Positions 17,376 to 26,445 of a stretch of DNA of 64,000 bases are shown here, one piece after another. Every line of letters begins with the position of its first letter. The first letter of the stretch is position 1. The DNA is from Maribellus sp. YY47 (GTDB lineage Bacteria > Bacteroidota > Bacteroidia > Bacteroidales > Prolixibacteraceae). Made by a program: the position numbers and the translations under genes. Below the pieces are notes generated by a model. That model searched no databases. It was given only the letters and a program-made list of their open reading frames with translations, and had not been told where the DNA came from. Location: positions 62,001 to 126,000 of the forward strand of contig NZ_JALGYW010000001.1 of assembly GCF_023111095.1 (NCBI RefSeq), written 5' to 3'.

Positions 17376-18962
17376 ATGTTAGAACAAACATTAAAAGACC
17401 AGGTAAAAGGGATTTTTTCCGGTCTGAAAAATAAGTACACTTTTAAGATTGAAGCAGCTCCGTCTCATTCTGCACGCACCGAAATGGAAAACCTGCTGAA
17501 TGAGGTGGCTTCCTGTTCCGAAAACATCAATGTTCAGATTTCAGAAGGCGAGGGGCTCTCGTTTTCCATCCTTCAAAACGGAGAGAAAGTAAATTCGATA
17601 GTATTTCGGGCGGTACCGAACGGACACGAGTTTACCACACTGCTGTTGGCTGTTTTAAACATGGACGGCATCGGTAAGAACCTGCCAGATTCAACCATGA
17701 TTAGCCGTATCAAAGCCTTGAAGAATCCGGTCGCAGTAAAAAGCTATATTTCACTTACCTGTACCAATTGCCCCGAAGTAGTACAGGCGCTCAACATCCT
17801 TTCGATTTTCAATCTGAATATTTCGCACGAGATTATCGACGGAGGGATCAATAAAGAAGAAGTGGAAAAGCTGGGTATTCAGGCCGTACCAACGGTGATG
17901 TCCGAAGGTAAAGTGTTGCATGTAGGACGTTCTTCGCTGGGGGAATTACTGGGGAAGATTGAAGAACTGAGCGGAACGGAACCAGTCCCGGAATCAAACG
18001 TTGAAAAAAGTTATGACGTGATTGTTGCCGGCGGCGGTCCTGCAGGTGTTTCTGCAGCTATTTATTCAGCCCGAAAAGGTTTCTCGGTAGCCATTGTCGC
18101 CGAAAAAGTTGGCGGGCAGGTGACCGAAACTGTAGCCATCGAAAATATGATTTCGGTTCCAAAAACTACCGGTGCACAGCTGGCTGCAAACTTAAGGCAA
18201 CATCTTGGAGATTATCCCATCGATGTGTTGGAGAACCGTCTGATCAAGGAAGCCAAAGTGGTTAACGGTGTTAAAGTAGTTAAAACGTCATTGGGCGAAA
18301 CACTCAGTGCTCCTGCATTGATCATTGCAACTGGAGCCAGCTGGAGAAAGCTGAATGTACCCGGCGAAAGTCAGTACATTGGTTCGGGAGTGGCTTTTTG
18401 TACGCATTGCGACGGCCCGTTTTACAAGGGGAAGAAAGTGGCTGTTATCGGCGGCGGTAATTCAGGATTGGAAGCTGCCATCGATCTTTCAGGGATCGCA
18501 ACTGAAGTTACTGTTCTCGAATTTATGGACGAACTGAAAGGCGACAAAGTGCTTCAGGATAAACTGGCTGGCTTGCCTAATGTAAAAGTGATTACTTCGG
18601 TACAAACTACTGAAGTAGTGGGTGATGGAGCAAAGGTAACCGGGCTTCGTTTTAAAAACAGAAAAACAGAAGAAACAGAAACATTAACGGTTGACGGCGT
18701 TTTTGTCCAGATTGGCCTGATAGCCAACAGTGCCGTTTTTGCCGATGTAGTGGATCGGAACAGGATGGGTGAAATCGTGATCGATGCCCACTGTCGTACA
18801 ACGCAGCCGGGAATTTACGGCGCCGGCGATGTAACGGAAGTTCCGTTTAAGCAGATCGTAATTGCAATGGGCGAAGGTTCGAAAGCAGCGCTTTCGGCTT
18901 TTGAAGATAATATGAAAGGGCAGCTTTTGGGAGCTGTTCTGGAGGAGGCAGAGATGAATTAG
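17376..18962 (+). CDS. ahpF: Alkyl hydroperoxide reductase subunit F
   Basis: This flavoprotein passes electrons from NADH to AhpC. From ATG 17376 (MLEQTLKDQVK) it has 528 residues; an in-frame ATG at 17331 would add an unlikely 15-residue leader. The N-terminal tandem thioredoxin-like domain carries the CTNC redox pair near residue 130; the rest is a thioredoxin-reductase-like core with FAD site GGGPAGVSAAIYSARKG, the second redox pair FCTHCDGP, NAD site GGGNSGLEAAIDL and the C-terminal GAGDVTE motif. It follows ahpC by 66 bases, and a strong terminator closes the pair. Confidence 0.96.
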   Translation: MLEQTLKDQVKGIFSGLKNKYTFKIEAAPSHSARTEMENLLNEVASCSENINVQISEGEGLSFSILQNGEKVNSIVFRAVPNGHEFTTLLLAVLNMDGIGKNLPDSTMISRIKALKNPVAVKSYISLTCTNCPEVVQALNILSIFNLNISHEIIDGGINKEEVEKLGIQAVPTVMSEGKVLHVGRSSLGELLGKIEELSGTEPVPESNVEKSYDVIVAGGGPAGVSAAIYSARKGFSVAIVAEKVGGQVTETVAIENMISVPKTTGAQLAANLRQHLGDYPIDVLENRLIKEAKVVNGVKVVKTSLGETLSAPALIIATGASWRKLNVPGESQYIGSGVAFCTHCDGPFYKGKKVAVIGGGNSGLEAAIDLSGIATEVTVLEFMDELKGDKVLQDKLAGLPNVKVITSVQTTEVVGDGAKVTGLRFKNRKTEETETLTVDGVFVQIGLIANSAVFADVVDRNRMGEIVIDAHCRTTQPGIYGAGDVTEVPFKQIVIAMGEGSKAALSAFEDNMKGQLLGAVLEEAEMN

Positions 18963-18991
18963 TAATTCGCTTTGCAAACTACGAAGGGGAA

Positions 18992-19023
18992 AGGTGTTTG
19001 ATTTGATTCAAGCACCTTTTTTT
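18992..19023 (+). terminator. Intrinsic terminator of ahpCF
   Basis: A ten-pair stem with one wobble pair (AGGTGTTTGA at 18992-19001 against TCAAGCACCT at 19008-19017) is followed by a run of seven T. Confidence 0.85.
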
Positions 19024-19054
19024 ATGCCTGCATTTGTCGCTTAATTTGGTAATC

Positions 19055-19849
19055 CTACTGGATGTTCAGCTTTTTCTGTAGCGATGAAATCTCTTTTTCC
19101 AGCTGAGTTTTTGCTTTGATCGCTTTCGATAGTGCTAGTGCATCACGAACCGCTTCCTTATCGTAGGTTTCCAAAATGATGTAATAATATTCTTTCCCAA
19201 GGAAAACCGCTTTCAGGTTACGATCCACATGCTGGGCGATAAATTCAATTACGCCATTGTCTTTTCCGTTTCGGTACGAAACTTTTTCCCACTTGGCCTC
19301 CATAAAATCGCTGCGGTGGTTATCGGGGCTGCCAATCGGGATGGTATCGGTTTTTGCATCCTCTCCGCTATCGTAGACCCTGAGGCCTGTATGGTCGAGC
19401 CAGTTTTCGCCATGGTAGTTGCTGCTCAGATATAAATCACCCCGTTCATCCAAATGTACCTGGATGTATGAACGGTCCCAGGCACGCTGGAAAGTCTGGC
19501 GTTTGTGAATGTATTGGGTGTAACGGTCAAACTCCGTTTTCTCTTTTACAAAATTCTTTTCCAGTTCGGTAATGCGCACTTTCGCCGTGTCGAGCTCTGA
19601 TTCTTTTCGTTGCAGTACTTCAAAACGAACTTCGTTCGACAGATTTTTGGCCGCATTAACAGAATACATGGCTTTGGGATATAAACCGGGAATACTGTCC
19701 ATGATTGACAAGGCCTTTGACGTGTCTTGCTGAACCAACAGATTTTTTGCCTGTTCCATTTTTTTGCGCGCCAAATCTTCCTCCGACGGGCCACAAGCCG
19801 CAACAAAAAATAACAATGCTACGATGATATATTGAAATACGTGTCTCAT
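19055..19849 (-). CDS. Hypothetical lipoprotein with coiled coil
   Basis: This 264-residue protein has a lipoprotein signal (ALLFFVAACGPSEED, lipobox Cys near residue 19). Residues 25-110 are helical and charged (AKNLLVQQDTSKALSIMDSIPGLYP, then ESELDTAKVRITELEKNF), followed by a beta-rich domain of about 110 residues (YIQVHLDERGDLYLSSNYHG) and a short C-terminal coiled coil. I do not recognise a named family; similar lipoproteins occur in Bacteroidota. It lies alone on the minus strand between ahpF and a methyltransferase, and its tail abuts the ahpF terminator. Confidence 0.75.
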   Translation of the reverse strand: MRHVFQYIIVALLFFVAACGPSEEDLARKKMEQAKNLLVQQDTSKALSIMDSIPGLYPKAMYSVNAAKNLSNEVRFEVLQRKESELDTAKVRITELEKNFVKEKTEFDRYTQYIHKRQTFQRAWDRSYIQVHLDERGDLYLSSNYHGENWLDHTGLRVYDSGEDAKTDTIPIGSPDNHRSDFMEAKWEKVSYRNGKDNGVIEFIAQHVDRNLKAVFLGKEYYYIILETYDKEAVRDALALSKAIKAKTQLEKEISSLQKKLNIQ

Positions 19850-19924
19850 ACTTACCTTTTTGGCAAATGTAGTATTTTAGCCGCAGTTCGACGAATGATA
19901 AAACATTTTTAAGCTACCGAAAAG

Positions 19925-20440
19925 ATGAATACCAACGCAGTAGAATTTTTTTCCAATAACCCGGTTGACAGCCAACATGCCGACAAAAAATTGATTGTTG
20001 CTGCATGGCAGCTGAAAAATCCGGATAACATGGGAAAAGTGATTCGGCTGGCACACAACGTGGGCGCAGAGCAGGTGTTGTTTATTCAGGGAAACGAGCA
20101 ACAGCGTGAGTCGAAAATTAGGCGGACTGCCGGTTTTTCTTACGATCAGATGCCCTGGCAAATTATATCAGAAGATGAATTTCAGAGTAAATATCTGGAT
20201 ACTGTTCCGTTAACGGTTTTGGAAACCTGCGACGGAGCGCACAATATTTTCACGCAAAAGATGCCCGGGAAAACCATTCTTCTGGCGGGAAGCGAATCGC
20301 ACGGAGTTCCGGCACACATCATCGAGAAAAGCGCTTGTAAAGTATATATTCCCATGCATGGCGGGTGCAAATCGATGAACATTTCGAATGCACTTTCGGT
20401 AGCGGCGTTTGAATGGCTTCGGCAACAGTACTATAAGTAA
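19925..20440 (+). CDS. SpoU/TrmH family RNA 2'-O-methyltransferase
   Basis: This 171-residue protein is a short SPOUT methyltransferase of the TrmH class, which transfers methyl groups from SAM to RNA ribose. Motif 1 is NPDNMGKVIRLAHNVGAEQVLFI near residue 36, motif 2 ILLAGSESHGVPAHI near 118, and motif 3 IPMHGGCKSMNISNALSVAAFEW near 142, which together form the knotted SAM site. It is the size of catalytic-domain-only members such as TrmL, but whether the substrate is tRNA or rRNA cannot be told. oxyR follows on the same strand. Confidence 0.88.
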   Translation: MNTNAVEFFSNNPVDSQHADKKLIVAAWQLKNPDNMGKVIRLAHNVGAEQVLFIQGNEQQRESKIRRTAGFSYDQMPWQIISEDEFQSKYLDTVPLTVLETCDGAHNIFTQKMPGKTILLAGSESHGVPAHIIEKSACKVYIPMHGGCKSMNISNALSVAAFEWLRQQYYK

Positions 20441-20534
20441 GTGGATTTAGCATTTATTTTACAATATCCATTTTGGCGCGATGTATTCCTTGATTTTATA
20501 GATTTTTTCTAATTTTAGCAAAAATCAACGCGCC

Positions 20535-21476
20535 ATGATCACTTTAACTCAGTTGGAATATATCGTTGCGGTGGATACCTACCGGCATTTTGGCAAAGCT
20601 GCCGAAGCCTGTTTTATCACGCAGCCAACATTGTCCATGCAAATTAAGAAGCTCGAAGAAGATATGGAAATCATCATCTTCGATCGCAGCAAACAGCCAC
20701 TGATCCCTACCGATGTGGGTGCGCGGATCATTGAGCAGGCCCGTGTGGTACTAAAACAGGCCGATGAAATCAATAACATTGTAAAAGATCATAAGAACCA
20801 GGTTTCGGGAATGTTGCGAATTGGAATTATTCCAACGCTGGCTCCTTATCTTTTGCCCGTTTTTATCGGCGCTTACAAAAAGAAATACCCCAATATTTTC
20901 ATTAAAGTAGTAGAAGCAACTACCGAGAATATTGTGCAACTTATCAATAAAGATTTAATTGATGTTGGTATTCTGGTTACGCCGCTGAAAGAAGAAAAGA
21001 TTATTGAAAAGCCTGTGTTTTATGAGGAAATGCTGATTTATGCAAATGCCAGTCATAAATTACACACGCAAAAGGAAGTGACGGTACAAGACATTGCTAC
21101 CCCGGAAATCTGGTTGTTGAGCGATGGGCATTGTTTCCGCGACCAGGTGGTGAATCTTTGTTCGTACCTGGGAACTACCGACAGTCAGCTGCCTTTCCAT
21201 TTTGAGGCCGGATCGCTCGAAACACTGATGAACATTGTTGACAGGGAGGGCGGGCTGACGCTGATTCCGGAGCTGGCCAAAGCAACCATGTCGCAAAAGC
21301 GGGCCTACAATGTGGTGAATTTCACCAATATTAAACCGCTGCGGGAAGTAAGTTTGGTGTATTCCCGTCATTTTGCCAAGCATAAGCTGATCAATCTGCT
21401 GTGGAACGAAATGCGCGAAGTAGTGCCAAAAGAGTTGCAGGATGCGTCGCGCGGAACAATTGTGGAATGGAAATAA
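20535..21476 (+). CDS. oxyR: Hydrogen peroxide-sensing LysR regulator OxyR
   Basis: This 313-residue LysR-type activator senses peroxide by forming an intramolecular disulfide. The N-terminal HTH (TYRHFGKAAEACFITQPTLSMQIKKLE) is followed by the LysR effector domain. Cys200 and Cys209 in GHCFRDQVVNLC have the same C-x8-C spacing and surrounding GHCxRDQ as Cys199 and Cys208 of E. coli OxyR, so this is a true OxyR rather than a generic LysR protein. It is near ahpCF, its expected target. A weak promoter (TTG 20490-20492, TAATTTTA 20510-20517) lies just upstream. Confidence 0.94.
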   Translation: MITLTQLEYIVAVDTYRHFGKAAEACFITQPTLSMQIKKLEEDMEIIIFDRSKQPLIPTDVGARIIEQARVVLKQADEINNIVKDHKNQVSGMLRIGIIPTLAPYLLPVFIGAYKKKYPNIFIKVVEATTENIVQLINKDLIDVGILVTPLKEEKIIEKPVFYEEMLIYANASHKLHTQKEVTVQDIATPEIWLLSDGHCFRDQVVNLCSYLGTTDSQLPFHFEAGSLETLMNIVDREGGLTLIPELAKATMSQKRAYNVVNFTNIKPLREVSLVYSRHFAKHKLINLLWNEMREVVPKELQDASRGTIVEWK

Positions 21477-21564
21477 AGGGCTATTTGCTGTGAATACCGA
21501 AAGCCGGTTTCATTTCAGCAAAAAAGTATTGCGATAAGATTTTTATTAAAAAGCGGAAAAGGTA

Positions 21565-21593
21565 TTGGAAAATAAAATTTTTATTTACCTTTG
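21565..21593 (+). promoter_or_regulatory. Promoter of tRNA-Leu
   Basis: TTG at 21565-21567 and TACCTTTG at 21586-21593 are separated by 18 bases; the mature tRNA starts 11 bases further on. Confidence 0.65.
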
Positions 21594-21604
21594 CGCCGCT
21601 AAAT

Positions 21605-21685
21605 GCGGATGTGGCGGAATTGGTAGACGCGCTAGACTTAGGATCTAGTACCTACGGTGTGGGGGTTCGAGTCCCTTCATCCGCA
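21605..21685 (+). tRNA. tRNA-Leu (anticodon UAG)
   Basis: The acceptor arm GCGGATG (21605-21611) pairs with CATCCGC (21678-21684), with discriminator A at 21685. The D arm contains AATTGGTAGAC, the anticodon arm is CTAGA-CTTAGGA-TCTAG with anticodon TAG, a short variable arm follows, and the T loop is TTCGAGT. CCA is not encoded. It reads CUA and probably other CUN leucine codons. Confidence 0.96.
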
Positions 21686-21692
21686 CAATTTT

Positions 21693-21737
21693 ACCGCCGA
21701 CCTTCCTGTTTAGGTAAGAGTTGGCGGTTTTAATTTT
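21693..21737 (+). terminator. Terminator after tRNA-Leu
   Basis: ACCGCCGA (21693-21700) pairs with TTGGCGGT (21721-21728), including one wobble pair, followed by TTTAATTTT. It separates the tRNA from tig. Confidence 0.6.
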
Positions 21738-21769
21738 AGGTAGAAAGCAATTAATTTAAGAAAGTAAAA

Positions 21770-23122
21770 ATGAACATTACCAGGGAAAACATCGACAATG
21801 TAAATGCTGTGATCAACATTGCCATTGAAAAAGCCGACTACGAAAAACAAGTGGCGGATGTTTTGAAAGACTATCGTCAAAAAGCTTCTATCCCGGGATT
21901 CCGACCTGGAAAAGCACCAAAAGGACTTATCCAGAAAAGATTCGGAACAGCTGTTTTGGTCGAAGAAGTAAACAAATTGCTTTCTCAGAATTTGTCAAAA
22001 TACATGGTGGAAGAAAAACTTCCTATCCTGGGAGAACCACTTCCCAACGAAGAAAAACAGGCTCCGATCAACTGGGAAACCGATGAGAATTTTACTTTCT
22101 CATTCGATGTTGCCTTGGCTCCTGAAGTAAAAGTTTCGTTGGACAAAGACAACAAACTCAAATACTACAAAATAGCTGTTTCTGATGAAATGATTCAGCA
22201 ACAGGAAGAAATGGCTGCCAATCAGCTCGGTGAAAATGTTCCGGTTGAAGAAGCAACTGAAACCAGCTCTGTACGTGGCGACTTTGTTCAGATCGATGCA
22301 GAAGGAAACGATGTAGAAGGTGGTATTGCTCCAAAAGGTGTAATCCTGGCGGTTGACAGAATCAAAGACGCAGACATCAAAAAATCATTTGTTGGTTGTA
22401 AGAAAGAAGATATCATCATTTTCGATCCGGTAAAAGCGTTCGAAAACCGTCACGAAGTGGGTCACATGCTGAACATTAAGCATGGAGAGGCTGACGAACT
22501 GAACAGCGAATTTAAATTTACGGTAACCGAAGTGCTTCAGTTCCAGAAAGCAGAATTGAACGAAGAGCTGTTTAAAAAACTTTATGGTGAGGATACTGAA
22601 GTAAAAACCATTGATGACTTCAGGGCAAGAATCAAAGAAGAGATCGCAAGAAGTTTGGTAAGTTCTTCTGATTATAAATTTGCTGTCGACACCCGCGACG
22701 CTTTGGTAGAGCAAGCCAATCTTGAATTACCTGAAGCATTCCTGAAACGCTGGTTGAAAGAAGTAAACAAAGAGTTGACAGAAGAGCAGATTGACCAGGA
22801 TTTTGACGGTTTTATGAAAGACCTGCAATGGCAACTGATTAAAGATACAATTGCTAAAGAAGGTGACGTAAAAATTACACCGGAAGAGGCAGAAGATTTT
22901 GCCAAAAGCGTTGCATTGGCTCAATATCAGCAATACGGTATTTACGATGTTCCGGAAGAGCAGTTGGAGTCGTTTGCAAAAATGATGCTTGAGAAGCCGG
23001 AAGAAAACGAACGCATCTACAAAAAACTTCATGAAGACAAAGTAATTGCTATCGTAAAAGAAAAGGTTACTGTTGAAGAAGAAGAAATCTCTCAGGAAGA
23101 GTTTACAAAAATGATGCAATAG
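21770..23122 (+). CDS. tig: Trigger factor (ribosome-associated chaperone)
   Basis: This 450-residue chaperone binds nascent chains at the ribosome exit tunnel. The N-terminal ribosome-binding domain carries the signature GFRPGKAPK near residue 44; a central region (about 150-250) aligns with the FKBP-like peptidyl-prolyl isomerase domain but is diverged (FVGCKKEDIIIFDP), as is common in Bacteroidota; the C-terminal helical domain (260-450) is rich in Glu and Lys and ends in EEFTKMMQ. It precedes clpP and clpX in the usual tig-clpP-clpX order. Confidence 0.93.
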   Translation: MNITRENIDNVNAVINIAIEKADYEKQVADVLKDYRQKASIPGFRPGKAPKGLIQKRFGTAVLVEEVNKLLSQNLSKYMVEEKLPILGEPLPNEEKQAPINWETDENFTFSFDVALAPEVKVSLDKDNKLKYYKIAVSDEMIQQQEEMAANQLGENVPVEEATETSSVRGDFVQIDAEGNDVEGGIAPKGVILAVDRIKDADIKKSFVGCKKEDIIIFDPVKAFENRHEVGHMLNIKHGEADELNSEFKFTVTEVLQFQKAELNEELFKKLYGEDTEVKTIDDFRARIKEEIARSLVSSSDYKFAVDTRDALVEQANLELPEAFLKRWLKEVNKELTEEQIDQDFDGFMKDLQWQLIKDTIAKEGDVKITPEEAEDFAKSVALAQYQQYGIYDVPEEQLESFAKMMLEKPEENERIYKKLHEDKVIAIVKEKVTVEEEEISQEEFTKMMQ

Positions 23123-23194
23123 GGCTAGATCGGCCTGTTTCACATAAAGGAAATATAGCTCCTGCGAAAAGGTAAGAGCAAAGAACTTTTTTAT

Positions 23195-23202
23195 AACTTT
23201 GT
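23195..23202 (+). promoter_or_regulatory. Promoter -7 box upstream of clpP
   Basis: TAACTTTG matches TAnnTTTG and lies 149 bases upstream of the clpP ATG, implying a long leader. No clear -33 element is visible. Confidence 0.35.
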
Positions 23203-23351
23203 GAATCGTTTAAAATAACTGATTTGCAAAGTTTTTTTATTAAGTGGAACGAGCACAGTAAAAAAGCCTTTTAGTAAACAGGGACATTAGACTATGCGAG
23301 TTACATGAGTCTCCATTAAAATAAACAATTATTGACGAATGAAATTATAAA

Positions 23352-24029
23352 ATGGAAAATCACAACGAATTTAAAAAATATGCGATGGGTCATGCCGGTA
23401 TTAGCAGTATGACTTTGCACAGGTATAACTCGATGTACGGAGCTTATATCTCTCCAACCATTATTGAAGAGCGTCAGTTGAATGTTGCTTCAATGGACGT
23501 ATTCTCTCGTTTGATGATGGATCGTATTATCTTTTTGGGTGTACCAATCGATGATACAGTGGCCAATATTATTCAGGCGCAGTTGTTGTTCCTCGAATCA
23601 ACTGATCCGAGCAAGGATATTCAGATCTATTTTAATTCGCCCGGTGGTTCAGTTTACGCAGGTTTAGGTATTTACGATACCATGCAATATATCACAGCCA
23701 ACGTGGCTACTATTTGTACCGGAATGGCCGCATCGATGGCAGCCGTTTTAATGACTGCCGGTGCCAAAGGAAAACGTTCGGCGCTGAAACATTCGCGGAT
23801 CATGATTCATCAGCCAATGGGTGGTGCGCAGGGGCAGGCTTCTGATATTGAAATCACTGCACGCGAAATCAAAAAAATCAAGAATGAACTGTACTCTATT
23901 ATTGCAGAACATTCGGGACAAACTTTTGAACAGATTGAAAAAGACTCGGACCGTGATTACTGGATGACAGCACAGGAAGCTGTTGATTATGGTATGATCG
24001 ACGAGATTTTGGTACGTAACAGGAAATAA
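23352..24029 (+). CDS. clpP: ATP-dependent Clp protease proteolytic subunit
   Basis: This 225-residue serine protease forms the two-ring Clp chamber. The catalytic Ser is in [15 protein letters not shown] and the His in [14 protein letters not shown], with the Asp further on; the N-terminal [22 protein letters not shown] segment is typical. The roughly 30-residue N-terminal extension with [15 protein letters not shown] is seen in Bacteroidota ClpP. Its last base is the first base of the clpX ATG (TAATG), so the two are translationally coupled. Confidence 0.96.
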   Translation: MENHNEFKKYAMGHAGISSMTLHRYNSMYGAYISPTIIEERQLNVASMDVFSRLMMDRIIFLGVPIDDTVANIIQAQLLFLESTDPSKDIQIYFNSPGGSVYAGLGIYDTMQYITANVATICTGMAASMAAVLMTAGAKGKRSALKHSRIMIHQPMGGAQGQASDIEITAREIKKIKNELYSIIAEHSGQTFEQIEKDSDRDYWMTAQEAVDYGMIDEILVRNRK

Positions 24030-25261
24030 TGTCAAATAACAAAAACATGGACAAGTGCTCGTTTTGCGGACGGGAGAAGAATGAGGTGAACTTACTCATT
24101 GCTGGGATCGACGGGCATATTTGTGACCGGTGTGCCGATCAGGCTCACTCCATTATTCAGGAGGAATTAAAAAGCAACAACAGCTTTGATCTGGATGGGA
24201 TTCAGCTGATGAAGCCAAAAGAAATCAAGGAATTTCTGGATCAGTATGTGATCGGGCAGGATCGTGCCAAGAAAATACTTTCGGTTTCGGTCTACAATCA
24301 CTACAAGAGATTGACACAACACGTTAGTGACGACGATACGGAGATTGAAAAATCAAACATCATTTTGGTGGGTGAAACCGGTACAGGGAAAACCCTGCTT
24401 GCCAGAACCATCGCCCGGATGTTGCATGTTCCGTTTACCATTGTCGATGCCACCGTTTTAACCGAAGCCGGTTACGTGGGCGAAGACATTGAAAGTTTAC
24501 TAACCCGTTTGCTGCAGGCTTCTGATTACAACGTGGAAGCGGCCGAACGCGGAATTGTGTTTGTGGATGAGATCGACAAAATTGCCCGCAAATCGGATAA
24601 TCCGTCGATTACCCGTGATGTTTCAGGCGAAGGTGTTCAGCAGGGTCTTTTGAAACTTCTGGAAGGTTCGGTTGTAAACGTCCCTCCGCAAGGGGGTAGA
24701 AAGCATCCGGAGCAGAAACTGATTCCGGTGGATACCAAAAACATACTTTTTATTTGCGGTGGCGCTTTCGACGGAATCGAGCGGAAGATTGCCAACCGAT
24801 TAAATACAAAGGTTATTGGATATAGCGCAGCCAAGGAAACCGATCGCATCGAACGTGAAAACCTGTTGCAGTATGTTTCGCCGCAGGACCTGAAATCGTT
24901 TGGTATGATTCCGGAAATCATCGGGAGGTTGCCTGTATTGGCTTACCTCGATCCGCTGGATAAAGAAACGCTGCGTAATATTCTTACCGAGCCCAAAAAC
25001 TCGATCATTAAGCAATATAAAAAGTTGTTTGAGATCGATGGAATTAAGCTTGAATTTGAACCCGAAGTACTGGACTACATTGTAGAAAAGGCCATCGAGT
25101 TTAAGTTGGGGGCACGCGGACTTCGTTCCATTTGTGAAAACATTATGAACGACGCCATGTTCGACATGCCTTCGGAAGAAATAGATCACTTCCTGATCTC
25201 GAAGGAATATGCAGCGGATAAGCTGGATAAATCGAGTTTACAGCGATTAAAAGCAAGTTAA
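24029..25261 (+). CDS. clpX: ATP-dependent Clp protease unfoldase ClpX
   Basis: This 410-residue AAA+ unfoldase delivers substrates to ClpP. It has the N-terminal zinc-binding domain ([10 protein letters not shown] ... [11 protein letters not shown]), then Walker [13 protein letters not shown] near residue 112, the pore loop GYVGED, Walker [13 protein letters not shown], sensor and arginine finger regions, and the C-terminal helical domain. Full length. It is coupled to clpP and closed by an intrinsic terminator. Confidence 0.97.
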   Translation: MSNNKNMDKCSFCGREKNEVNLLIAGIDGHICDRCADQAHSIIQEELKSNNSFDLDGIQLMKPKEIKEFLDQYVIGQDRAKKILSVSVYNHYKRLTQHVSDDDTEIEKSNIILVGETGTGKTLLARTIARMLHVPFTIVDATVLTEAGYVGEDIESLLTRLLQASDYNVEAAERGIVFVDEIDKIARKSDNPSITRDVSGEGVQQGLLKLLEGSVVNVPPQGGRKHPEQKLIPVDTKNILFICGGAFDGIERKIANRLNTKVIGYSAAKETDRIERENLLQYVSPQDLKSFGMIPEIIGRLPVLAYLDPLDKETLRNILTEPKNSIIKQYKKLFEIDGIKLEFEPEVLDYIVEKAIEFKLGARGLRSICENIMNDAMFDMPSEEIDHFLISKEYAADKLDKSSLQRLKAS

Positions 25262-25269
25262 TATACTTG

Positions 25270-25299
25270 GCCCTGGCAGAAATGTCAGGGCTTTTTGTT
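25270..25299 (+). terminator. Intrinsic terminator of tig-clpPX
   Basis: A nine-pair stem (GCCCTGGCA at 25270-25278 against TGTCAGGGC at 25283-25291, one wobble pair) with a GAAA loop is followed by TTTTTGTTT. It ends just before the mobA start at 25308. Confidence 0.85.
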
Positions 25300-25307
25300 T
25301 AAATAAA

Positions 25308-25874
25308 ATGCAAATCACAGCCATAATTCTTACCGGAGGAAAAAGTAGCCGCATGGGAACCGACAAAGCATTGCTTGAATTAGATGGGAAAACGCTTTTG
25401 TCTCGTGCTGTTGACTTGTGCAGTCAATTCTGTGATGAAATTCTGATTAGCTCTGATGCGGAAGAACATCGGGTTGGTTCGTACCGTTTGGTGGAAGATG
25501 AGGTAAAAGACTGTGGCCCGATGGGAGGTATTTATTCTTGCCTGAAAGCGTCTTCCAATCAGTGGAACTTCGTGTTAAGTGTGGATGCTCCTTTTGTTAC
25601 CAAAGATTTTATAGCGTTTCTGAAAGGAGAAACGAATAATTTTGATGCTGTTGTTCCCCTTCACGACGGGAAAAAAGAACCTCTGATTGCCTTTTACCGC
25701 AAGACAGTTCTTTCGCAAATCGAAGTAAAAATAGGGGAGGGCAATTACAAGTTGCATTTTCTTTTACAGGAAGTCAACACCAATTTTGTTGAATCGGGCG
25801 AGTGGTTTAAAAAATATCCTGAGTTGTTTCGAAACCTGAATTATCCGGAAGATATAGGTAACATTATGTTATAA
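25308..25874 (+). CDS. mobA: Molybdenum cofactor guanylyltransferase
   Basis: This 188-residue protein adds GMP to molybdopterin to form the guanine dinucleotide cofactor used by DMSO-reductase-family enzymes. The N-terminal nucleotide-binding motif LTGGKSSRMGTDKALLELDGK is diagnostic for MobA, followed by CGPMGGIYSCL and SVDAPFVTKDF (the metal-binding Asp). It starts directly after the clpX terminator. The only bis-MGD enzyme gene in this window is the molybdopterin oxidoreductase 5 kb downstream, which would need this activity. Confidence 0.9.
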   Translation: MQITAIILTGGKSSRMGTDKALLELDGKTLLSRAVDLCSQFCDEILISSDAEEHRVGSYRLVEDEVKDCGPMGGIYSCLKASSNQWNFVLSVDAPFVTKDFIAFLKGETNNFDAVVPLHDGKKEPLIAFYRKTVLSQIEVKIGEGNYKLHFLLQEVNTNFVESGEWFKKYPELFRNLNYPEDIGNIML

Positions 25875-25943
25875 AACACATTATTATAGAAAAATAAAAA
25901 CTACTTTCAATACTCTCGAATATCAACTAAATCAAAAATTATT

Positions 25944-26390
25944 ATGAAACTCAAAACACTCATTTTATTCGCCGTAATTTTCGCGCTCTTCAGTTTTAAA
26001 AGCGATAAAACAAAGCTGAATGGAACCTGGAAACTTATCAGTCAGGAATTAGTCCGAAACGGGCAAAGTAGAATCGCTATTCTGGATCAAGCGAATGGCG
26101 GACAGCTCAAAACCTGGTCGGATAAGTATTTTATGTTTGTTGGCAAAAGTGTCATCGGCCAGCAACTTATCAATAATTATGGAGGAGGGACTTACGATTT
26201 GTCTGGACATGTTTATACAGAAGAAGTCCTCTATCACAATGTTCCCAACTTTCTGGGAAGAAAAGTGCAACAGTATCTCGAAATAAAGGGAGACACACTT
26301 TATCAGGTTTACCTGTTTTCTCCACTTGACAAAGATGGTAATTATGATAAAAATAACTGTAACATAGAAAAATACGTTCGTGTGGACTAA
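25944..26390 (+). CDS. Small secreted lipocalin-like protein (DUF4488-type), copy 1
   Basis: This 148-residue protein has an N-terminal signal or anchor (LKTLILFAVIFALFSFKS) and a beta-rich body beginning KLNGTWKLISQELVRNG, the typical opening of Bacteroidota lipocalin-like DUF4488 proteins, and ending NNCNIEKYVRVD. Function unknown; such proteins may bind small hydrophobic ligands. The next gene is a close paralogue in tandem, and both share the start MKLKTL, the KTWSDKYFMFVGKS core and the C-terminus. Confidence 0.75.
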   Translation: MKLKTLILFAVIFALFSFKSDKTKLNGTWKLISQELVRNGQSRIAILDQANGGQLKTWSDKYFMFVGKSVIGQQLINNYGGGTYDLSGHVYTEEVLYHNVPNFLGRKVQQYLEIKGDTLYQVYLFSPLDKDGNYDKNNCNIEKYVRVD

Positions 26391-26445
26391 TCAAAAGCTA
26401 TTTTGTCAAGAGCATCTGAAATGATAATCTAAATCAATAATTATT

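Noticed and set aside
23136-23143. TGTTTCAC, half of a parS site, upstream of clpP
   Set aside because: The other half of the palindrome (GTGAAACA) is absent; parS sites are perfect or nearly so. No parS site was found in the window.
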